Shown here: piece after piece, positions 8,113 to 14,182 of the stretch
Numbering within the stretch: the first letter of the stretch is position 1
How the letters are laid out: every line of letters starts with the position of its first letter
Assembly: GCA_030374735.1 (NCBI GenBank)
Contig: JASCIV010000693.1
Coordinates: 1-14,182 of the forward strand
Reading direction: 5' to 3'
Source of the DNA: Gracilaria caudata
Lineage: Eukaryota > Rhodophyta > Florideophyceae > Gracilariales > Gracilariaceae
DNA length: 14,182 bases
Program-made: the position numbers and the translations under genes
Notes under the pieces: model-generated
The model's database searches: none
What the model was told of the DNA's origin: nothing
Seen by the model: the letters and a program-made list of their open reading frames with translations, nothing else

Positions 8113-8756
8113 ACGCACCCACTACAAAGATTCTCGTTTTTACCATTTCCCGTGTACACAACCGACGTGTGGAGCAAGGGGCGCTTCTTTCAGAAGCAAA
8201 CTGCCAAATAACTATGGTGACAAAAGAACAACGAAAATATAGGTTGGTCCTCCGAATGTGAACCGCGTTTTATTCAAGCCTCTTGGCAACGTCTTGGAAT
8301 GCCACGTCAGATAAAATGCAGTGGATGATGTCGGACGCTCGAACACCTACGTACACGACGCTGAACACCTGCGTGAAGGCGACAAAAAAACAGGCGACCT
8401 ACGCTACCTACGTGGGGTCATGCTGTCGTGGGTGGCCTGAGCCAGGCCACCAAGGCAGACGTGGTAGTCTACCGCAAGCCAGAACTGGCTACACTGGAGG
8501 CATCGAACCTCACACCTTTCTCGAACCACTGCCGTAGTTCGCCACAAGCGAAAAGCCGCACCGCCAGAAGCAATTGTATATTTTTTTATAGAAAGCATTA
8601 CTTTTTATGCGTGTGTAAAAATCTACTTGTGGGGACACGTTCCCACACACGCAGCGGTGCTGCCTGGACACGTAGGTAGAAGATAAAATCCCCACAAGAA
8701 AAACTGGCACAGACCAGAGACTGCGTTCTCTTTCTTCATGCGAATTACCATCTTTC

Positions 8757-9044
8757 TCATCGTACACACTTCCTCTTCCCTTTCTTCATTTGGACTCTGT
8801 GGAACTCCTCGGTGGTCCGAAGTTCCGTCCAATTGGTTGAACTCCCGAACACAGGCTTGGAGCTGAAGCCATCGACTGCGTTTCAACCCTCATACAATTG
8901 CCATCCAAAGAAGATCCAGTATCGGCCACAGAAGGCGGGAGGGTCATGGTTGGAATTTCAACAAGAGAGAGTTAACACAGTCACCTTTGGGGCCCATGTA
9001 ACTTTTGAATGACCCGTCGATAGTGTTTGGTGTGGGGGAGCCAT
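8757..9044 (-). pseudogene. MAPP-family gene, copy B (frameshifted)
   Basis: Starts with ATG at 9042-9044 in the same TCAACATGG context and reads MAPPHQTLSTGHSK then WAPKVTVL. A two-base loss then brings TGA at 8958-8960, after 28 codons. Beyond the lesion the shifted frame reads EIPTMTLPPSVADTGSS, matching copies A and C. After the one-base difference shared with C, the original register resumes as NWTELRTTEEFHRVQMKKGK, ending at TGA 8757-8759. There is also an in-frame nine-base deletion after TL. The lesions suggest a pseudogene, although a 28-residue peptide could still be made. Confidence 0.6.
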
Positions 9045-9194
9045 GTTGACTACTCACGCGTGGAAATTCAAAGAGGTAGAGCGAATGTCACATGCGCGTC
9101 TGAGCTTCAAACTTGGTAGGTAGACTGTTGGTTGTTCTTGATGTTCGGGGGGTTGAAGAGGTGATGACGTTGTCCTTCCAGGCCCGAGCTTAGA

Positions 9195-9201
9195 TTAAAT
9201 A
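9195..9201 (-). promoter_or_regulatory. TATA-like box of MAPP copy B
   Basis: Minus-strand TATTTAA within GGTATTTAATCT, 151 bases upstream of the copy B start codon, aligned with the boxes of A and C. Confidence 0.5.
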
Positions 9202-9303
9202 CCTTCGCAAGGGATGATCTCGTCTGTTATTGCAAATCTAAGATCTAGGGTCCGCGATGGAATTCCAACGCTCTTGTGTGTCCGTGTTGAACGCCGAAGA
9301 ATC

Positions 9304-9330
9304 CTATAATTAGAAAGGGGTGACATCTTG
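9304..9330 (-). promoter_or_regulatory. Conserved upstream block, copy B
   Basis: CTATAATTAGAAAGGGGTG then ACATCTTG on the plus strand, 260 bases upstream of the copy B start; nearly identical to unit A. Confidence 0.35.
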
Positions 9331-10544
9331 GCGTCTGTTGATGGTGGAATTTTGGGAAGCGCGGCGTCCCCAAAGCACCAAGTTAAAATTGGACCGCATG
9401 TCCTTCTTCGTACCACCTATCAGCGAACACTGACGGACTACAAAGGTGAATCCGCGCAAAGGAATCTATCAAAACCGGAAAGTCGTCGGCGAAGAGTGCT
9501 TAGCGTGCAGAAATCAACCCTCCAAACAGCTTTGATAATCAGAATCTACATTCAAAGCAAATGTGCTTAATTTCTTCGCCTCAGATCCTCAGATTTTTAC
9601 ATCGCGTTGTTGTACAACAAGAGCTGTTGTTGCCAGCTTCCACGTAATCAAAATCTTGGGGCATTGTATTTACGCAATGCTGAAAAGAGTATATTGGAGT
9701 AACCTTATACTCTTTTCTCTTTTCCCCTCAATCTGACACACTCTTATCTTCTATTGGATGCTTTCCACTTATAATGAACTAATGTGATCTTTGCGGGGCT
9801 CTCCTTGCTGCGGTAGCTCGCTATAACTTTATTTTTTGTTTGAGGTGCTGATTACTAGTCCGCTGATATGAGCATGCTTGGCAGCGGAAACGCCTTCTTG
9901 ATTGGTTGACTCCTGCGCCACAAAACTCAGGAACCAGCCCAAAGAAATAGTGGCCAGTTCCCGCAAATATGAATATCGCCGTATAATAAATATTATTAAA
10001 AAGGGCGCATCGGGTTGAGGGCAGATATACCTCGAGGAGACAACCAATACAGCGAACACGTTCACATCTACTTCAGACAACAAACATTGGATTGGAATAA
10101 AAAGGAATACTGCAAGCTGGCGAGCACGCCGCTCTGAGTTGGCGGGAATTTGTACAGCGGCCATTAACCGTGGCGGCGCGCTTTTATGAAACGATTGAAA
10201 AACTACACGCAAAAGCTGAGCTGCAAGCCTCCTGACTTGCAATCGGCCGTTGCACGTGTAACCTTAGATACTTGCCTATATATCAGAATGAGTGCTGCAC
10301 TTTTTTGTGTAGCAGCTTGGCAGGCACAAGTTGATGCTTGCACATTTTCAAATTCGTCCTTGCGCACAGAACCGCCGAAAGGCCGCATGGATTTTGCACA
10401 AAAGCAACCGCAGCCCCTCCTCCAGTTTTGTTTGCTTTAAAACAGCCGGCAGCCCAAACCGCAGCCAATGCACCACTTTGAGCAGTTGTCTATGCGATGT
10501 GTGACGTATAGAGCAATCTAACAAAGCGCGCATTTGCCGCAATT

Positions 10545-10560
10545 GGAAAGATCACGTGGC
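10545..10560. promoter_or_regulatory. Conserved GGAAAGATCACGTGG element, unit B
   Basis: GGAAAGATCACGTGGC with an intact CACGTG palindromic core, aligned with the elements at 7848 and 13371. Confidence 0.32.
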
Positions 10561-11067
10561 AGCACTTCGCCAAGACGTGTAGTATTTAGTGGAACTGGCG
10601 TGAACGGCTTCGTTCCAAAGTGGCGGGAAAGTTCGAGAGGACAACTGCTGTTACACCGGTGTGTTCCCGTCGCAATTCGATTTGGATCAGCTTGAGCGCT
10701 ATGCGCCGTTGGCAGAACTCACTGTCTTCGTTCTACACGCGCAAGTAGCTTATACCTCCCCGAAGGGTGTCACGCACCGCCGACAAACGTTTTCGTCTGT
10801 TCCATTTCCCCGGCGTCCAACCGACAGTTTTGGAACAAGAGGCGCCTGCCTCACGTGTGAATCGAGCTCCAAGCCTTCTGGCCTCGAATCATGCCAGCTT
10901 CACTTGCGCACCACCGCTCACATTCAGGGGATGAGGGCGTACCCTACGAGACATACCGTATGTGACATACGTACCCGCCTGAAAGTCTGTCAGTAAAGCA
11001 GCACCGCTAAAAAGCAATTATTTATATTTATGTAAAAAGTAGGGCTTACAGTGTAACAACTTGGTCG

Positions 11068-11101
11068 GTGGACACGTGCCCAATTGGGCGTGGACACGTG
11101 C
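11068..11101. repeat. Palindrome between two GTGGACACGTGC direct repeats
   Basis: GTGGACACGTGC occurs at 11068-11079 and again at 11090-11101, and each holds a CACGTG core. A perfect 12-base palindrome (GCCCAATTGGGC, 11078-11089) sits across the gap. The cluster lies near the far end of unit B, where A has the related GGGGACACGTTCCC (8632-8645). It may be a protein-binding array or a DNA hairpin. Confidence 0.6.
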
Positions 11102-11236
11102 GGGCATTCTGAAGTCCTTACGAAAGTGTAAGAGAGCCTAACATTACAATTACAAACACACCCCCAAAATTTAAGAGCGCGGGACGTGTACTTTTCGTAC
11201 CTTTGTACACGTCGCACGAAGATGTTCACGCTACAC

Positions 11237-11566
11237 CTATCTTTCTTGCGGCAAGATGCCATCTTTCCCAACGTCCACACTTCTCTTTTCCTGCCTACAT
11301 CGGGATTCCTTGCAACTCCTGGCTGGTCCGAAGTTCCTTCCAATTGGATGAAAACCCAAAGACGTGCCCGGAGCTGAAGCTATCGGCTGTGCTTCAGCTA
11401 CCACACCATTGCTACCCACAGAGGATCCAGTATCGGCCACAGAAGGCGGGAGGGTCAGGTTCGGGATTTGAGCACTTGGAAAACTTAAAACCGGCACCCT
11501 TGGAGCCCACCTGATGTTCGAATTTCCCCGCGATCTGTTCGTCAGCGTTTGGTACGGGGGCGCCAT
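11237..11566 (-). pseudogene. MAPP-family gene, copy C (C-terminal frameshift)
   Basis: ATG at 11564-11566 (context TCAATATGG) opens 109 codons. Residues 1-74 align well with copy A: MAPPYQTLTNR, WAPRVPVL, IPNLTLPPSVADT. The copy then lacks one A relative to A at CATCCAATTGG, so the rest is read out of the conserved register. The conserved register would read NWKELRTSQELQGIPM and stop at 11295-11297. The tail actually encoded here (SCKESRCRQEKRSVDVGKDG...) is therefore unrelated to copy A. It may be a pseudogene or a gene with a new C-terminus; B shares the same one-base difference, so it predates the B/C split or is ancestral. Confidence 0.55.
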
Positions 11567-11716
11567 ATTGATTACTCGGGCGTGGTAGGTCGGAGGGATT
11601 TATAGAGTGCGATATGCGTGTCTGAACTTCGAAATTGGGAGATAGACTGATGGCTTTTCTCGATGCGCGAGAGGTTGAAGAGCTGAAGGCGACGAGCTTT
11701 CAGACCCGGGCTTAGC

Positions 11717-11723
11717 TTAAGTA
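11717..11723 (-). promoter_or_regulatory. TATA-like box of MAPP copy C
   Basis: Minus-strand TACTTAA within GGTACTTAAGCT, one change from the TATTTAA of A and B, 151 bases upstream of the copy C start codon. Confidence 0.42.
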
Positions 11724-11825
11724 CCCTCACATCGGGTGGTGTTGTCTGGCAATGTCCACAACAGATCCGTAGCGCGTGGTGGAATTTTAATGCTCATTTT
11801 GTCTTTATTAAACTACGACGAAGAA

Positions 11826-11848
11826 CTATAATTGAAGGGATGACAGTG
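11826..11848 (-). promoter_or_regulatory. Conserved upstream block, copy C
   Basis: CTATAATTGAAGGGATGACA on the plus strand, 260 bases upstream of the copy C start; two bases shorter inside than in A and B but otherwise aligned. Confidence 0.33.
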
Positions 11849-13019
11849 TTCCGTCTGTTGGCAGATTGGTGGAAATTAGGAAGTATTGCCGCCCCCTTGC
11901 AAAACGGTTGAGCTATTGGCGCTTTGCTATCTTGTGACACAGGGAGTGCAGTTCATGTATTTGAACTTTTCTACACCCTTCCACCAGGATATGTAATTGA
12001 ATTGCTTATATGAAACTTTATGCTTGTAATAATGGGCGTCTCCTAAGATTAACAACACGCAAAAACTCGAATGAGAAATCGTGGATTTGCAATCCCGACC
12101 GAGAAACTTCTTTCGTATATGCAGCAACTCTTTTGTACTGGAGACGCCCAATTCAAGCACCAAGTCTCAAGTCGGCCGCGTGTCCTTTATTGTACTGTTT
12201 ATAGACACTGACGAACTGCAAGCTGAATCCGTGCAAAAGAAATGACATAAACCAGAAAAGTCGTCTGGCGAAGAGCGCTTAGTGTACCGGAAATTGTCGG
12301 AATCCGAAACCAACAGCTTTTGAAAATAATCAAAAGCTACACTCGCTGCAAATGGGCATACTTAATTCGCCTTTTATAGGATCCCTAGATCTGTTGCTGC
12401 CAGATTGGACTTATCAAAAATGAGGAAGGATCGTATTTACACCGTACTGAAAAGAGTATAACGGCGTATGCTCTTTTTTCTTTGCTGTCTTGCAGCTCCT
12501 TTTGACACTGTCTCGTCTTCTATTGGACGCGTTACTCTCAGATGATCTCTGTGAGGTTTTCTGGCGTTGGGTAGCCAGCTGCAAACTTCCAATTCTTCTG
12601 GCTTTGTATGAAGCTCATGTACAGACTGCTGATCTGCCACGACTCGTGGCCAAACGAGCACCGTTTTGATTGGCTGGACTCCCACAGAATCCCAGAAGTC
12701 CAGCCCAAGAATGTGTAGAGATTAACCTTATCTAACTTTGCTTGTCACTTAAAACGAAATATTGTGAGCACCAGCATGAGGGCATATGCCTCACGGAGAC
12801 GACACATAACGCGTATGCGTTTACTGTAGTCTCTTGTAATGTTAGAGGCCAATGTGAGACGCCAAACATTGGACAGAGGAATACCACAAGCTTGCGAATT
12901 TGGCGCTCAGAAGAGCAGCCGCAGGAGCCGCGGTGCCGTATGAAACATTGAAAAGCTACACGCAGAAGCTGATCCGCAAGCGGCCTGATTTGCACGTGTA
13001 ACCTTTCTTGCCTTTATCA

Positions 13020-13170
13020 CACCCAACTCGCCCGAATCAGTGCTCGCAACGCAATTTTGCGGCGAACCGTATCATACATACATACAGTCTGTATGACGAT
13101 TCTCCCTAAAATTGTGATATAGCAGCACTCGCATGCGAGTTTCTAAACTCGTTTAGATAAGCGCATTATT
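13020..13170. mobile_element. Unit-C-specific insertion, about 150 bases, origin unknown
   Basis: Aligning C with A and B leaves roughly 150 extra bases between the GCCTTTATCA and GATCAGAATG landmarks. Similar words occur at both edges (GAATCAGTGC near 13034, GATCAGAATGCGC near 13171), as after a duplication or insertion. The stretch holds CATACATACATACA and a CATACA-GTC-TGTATG inverted repeat. No transposase or clear terminal inverted repeats are seen, so 'mobile' is only one possibility. Confidence 0.25.
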
Positions 13171-13183
13171 GATCAGAATGCGC
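13127..13183. other. Three consecutive inverted repeats in unit C
   Basis: ACTCGCATGCGAGT (13127-13140) is a perfect 14-base palindrome. CTAAAC-TC-GTTTAG (13143-13156) has 6-base arms. GCGCATT (13161-13167) pairs with AATGCGC (13177-13183) across a 9-base loop. Three in 57 bases is more than ordinary sequence usually shows. Confidence 0.6.
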
Positions 13184-13370
13184 TCTCTTTCTGCCTTGCA
13201 GCTAGGCTGTAACAAGGTGTTGATGCTGGGCTTTCGCATCTTCAAAAGCGTTCTTCGCGATGGAAACGCTGGAAGGCGGCAGCGTTGTCCGTAAGAACGC
13301 CGTGTGGAGTTCCACACTACGGAATGAAAAAGGGGCGTAACATTATTTTACTTCTCTGCCACCCGCCATT

Positions 13371-13386
13371 GGAGAGATCACGTGCG
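13371..13386. promoter_or_regulatory. Conserved GGAGAGATCACGTG element, unit C
   Basis: GGAGAGATCACGTGCG keeps the CACGTG core seen in unit B and aligns with the elements at 7848 and 10545. Confidence 0.3.
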
Positions 13387-14089
13387 TGTCTCTAATTCGT
13401 TTGTCAGCTCCATTCTCGGAGCGATAGAAGTTTTAAGATGCAGATGGTCCGAACTCTAGTGCCTTGCTTATCGATAAATGGAACTCTCTCGCGAGCAGCT
13501 TCGTTTCAAAGTGCGTTCCATTGCAATTCGCGCCACACAGCTTGCTCGCCATGCACAGTTGGCAAAAACGCACTCTGTCTGGCAGGCAAGAATAGCTTAC
13601 GACTTACTTACCGAAGTAGGTGACACGTGCATAAGACGAGCGTTTTCGAATTTTCCATTTGTACAACCGATGGTGTGGAACAAGCAGCGCTTCCCTCGCG
13701 TTTAGGGCGAAATCTGAACTCTTAACTTATTTCCGCAGAAGAAAGAGAAAATACAAGTTGGTCATCCCTCGTACCATGCCAGCCGCGAGCGTGAACCGCG
13801 ATATCTTGAAGCCTCTTGCGGAAGTGCTGATATTCCACCTCGGCTCACTCTCACGAGATAAGACGCTCGCGCACCCAACCAAAAATTACGAACACCACGC
13901 GCACGCTCGTCAGCACTTGCTCGCGCAACGGAGAGCAGCGTCGCCAGCGCGAAGGGCGGAAAGCAGCAGCGCGCGAACGAACCGCGTCCATAATATCGCT
14001 TTTATATCAAAAGTACGTCTTACAGTAGCAAAAAAAAACTACGTGTGGCGCACACGCGGCGCGTTGCTACGTGGCCACGTCGCACGCGC

Positions 14090-14182
14090 TCACGACTCGG
14101 CGGCGGAGAGCACGCGCGCCAGGTGCACGTCGGCCTCGCGCTGCGCCTCCAGCAGCAGCGCGGCGGACTTGTTGAGCAGCGC
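14090..14182 (-). CDS. C-terminal end of a GC-rich gene, cut by the window edge
   Basis: The last 30 codons and a TGA stop (14090-14092) read, on the minus strand, ALLNKSAALLLEAQREADV followed by HLARVLSAAES. Every codon ends in G or C, which is a strong coding sign and unlike the rest of the window. The peptide is an Ala/Leu/Glu-rich amphipathic helix, probably a coiled coil. Family unknown. Its 3' untranslated region must lie in the end of repeat unit C. It shows weak similarity to the remnant at about 5265-5350. Confidence 0.65.
   Translation of the reverse strand, partial: ALLNKSAALLLEAQREADVHLARVLSAAES

Larger units (their letters stand above)
5823..8749 (-). repeat. Tandem repeat unit A
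   Basis: First of three head-to-tail units. Landmarks shared with B and C, in order: ATCTTTCT (5823), the MAPP gene (5831-6133), the TATA-like box (6282), the CTATAATTA block (6392), CCAGCTTCCACGTA (6784), the CACTGCACGCGAAG block (7482), GGAAAGATCATGTGG (7848), CGTTCCAAAGT (7981), CCATTTCCC (8143) and an AT-rich end after GCACCGCC (8558). Offsets to unit B are 2911-2923 at the gene end and fall to 2443 at the far end, so the interior has large indels. The first 570 bases are the best conserved. From about 6400 to 8750 I see no intact gene: frames there (6572-7024, 7351-7704 plus; 7153-7473 minus) lack clear coding character. Orientation is given by the MAPP gene. Confidence 0.85.
8750..11260 (-). 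repeat. Tandem repeat unit B
   Basis: Second unit, about 2.5 kb. Landmarks: ATCTTTCT (8750), the MAPP pseudogene (8757-9044), TATA-like box (9195), CTATAATTA block (9304), CCAGCTTCCACGTA (9643), the AACTACACGCAAAAG block (10201), GGAAAGATCACGTGG (10545), CGTTCCAAAGT (10611), CCATTTCCCC (10802) and an AT-rich end after GCACCGCT (11001). The TTGGTC...GTGAACCGCG stretch shared by A (8243) and C (13757) is altered or lost here. Between about 9400 and 11260 no intact gene is seen. A minus-strand frame at 9829-10242 (137 codons, no ATG start) has a hydrophobic segment and can be aligned with a minus-strand frame in C (12732-12995). Confidence 0.85.
11261..14080 (-). repeat. Tandem repeat unit C
   Basis: Third unit, about 2.8 kb. 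Landmarks: ATCTTTCC (11261), the MAPP copy, TATA-like box (11717), CTATAATT block (11826), CCAGATTGG (12400), the GCTACACGCAGAAG block (12955), GGAGAGATCACGTG (13371), CGTTTCAAAGT (13502), CCATTTG (13655), GTTGGTC...GTGAACCGCG (13757) and an AT-rich end (about 13990-14035). It differs from A and B by an extra stretch with hairpins near 13020-13183. Its last part becomes GC-rich and runs into the 3' end of the right-edge gene. Apart from the MAPP copy I see no intact gene between 11570 and 14089. Confidence 0.85.

Noticed and set aside
8812..9012. Plus-strand LELKPSTA-type frames conserved in A, B and C (5930-6000, 8812-9012, 11203-11514)
   Set aside because: They lie opposite the MAPP gene. 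They have no shared start codon and different ends, and the substitution pattern fits the minus-strand frame better.
5823..14080. LTR retrotransposon or DNA transposon cluster
   Set aside because: No reverse transcriptase, integrase or transposase motif, no long terminal repeats and no clear target-site duplications are visible. The repeats are tandem and in one orientation.

Overview
The window looks like nuclear DNA of a eukaryotic microbe. The supported genes lack bacterial signals such as ribosome binding sites and tight operons. Start codons sit in A-at-minus-3 contexts, TATA-like boxes lie about 150 bases upstream of one gene family, and one gene encodes a secreted protein with 62 cysteines of the ephrin-receptor-like (GCC2/GCC3) repeat type, which is common in protists and algae. 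Long uninterrupted reading frames point to few introns. An intron-poor red alga or an oomycete/stramenopile would both fit, and I cannot choose between them from the sequence.

Layout: 1-109 may hold the last codons of a gene. 110-1277 has no convincing gene. 1278-3071 (minus) is the cysteine-rich secreted protein. 3376-3897 (minus) and 4339-4875 (plus) are two divergent, plausible but unrecognised genes sharing a 441-base spacer. 4876-5700 is GC-richer and carries coding-like remnants in shifted frames, most clearly a frameshifted minus-strand pseudogene at about 5200-5658.

From about 5823 to 14080 the window is a head-to-tail array of three diverged repeat units of 2.5-2.9 kb (starts near 5823, 8750 and 11261). 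Each unit carries, on the minus strand, a small gene beginning MAPPY/MAPPH, with a conserved start-codon context, a TATA-like box 149-151 bases upstream and another conserved block about 260 bases upstream. Substitutions between copies fall mostly at third and first codon positions and least at second positions, which suggests the frame was under protein-level selection. Copy A is open over 100 codons; copies B and C are frameshifted. The rest of each unit is mostly non-coding and less conserved, with hairpins and CACGTG-type motifs. The array ends at the 3' end of a very GC-rich minus-strand gene (14090-14182, cut by the window edge). The pseudogene on the other side may be a decayed relative of that gene.

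The most interesting item is the tandemly repeated MAPP micro-gene family with its conserved promoter architecture, which I do not recognise.
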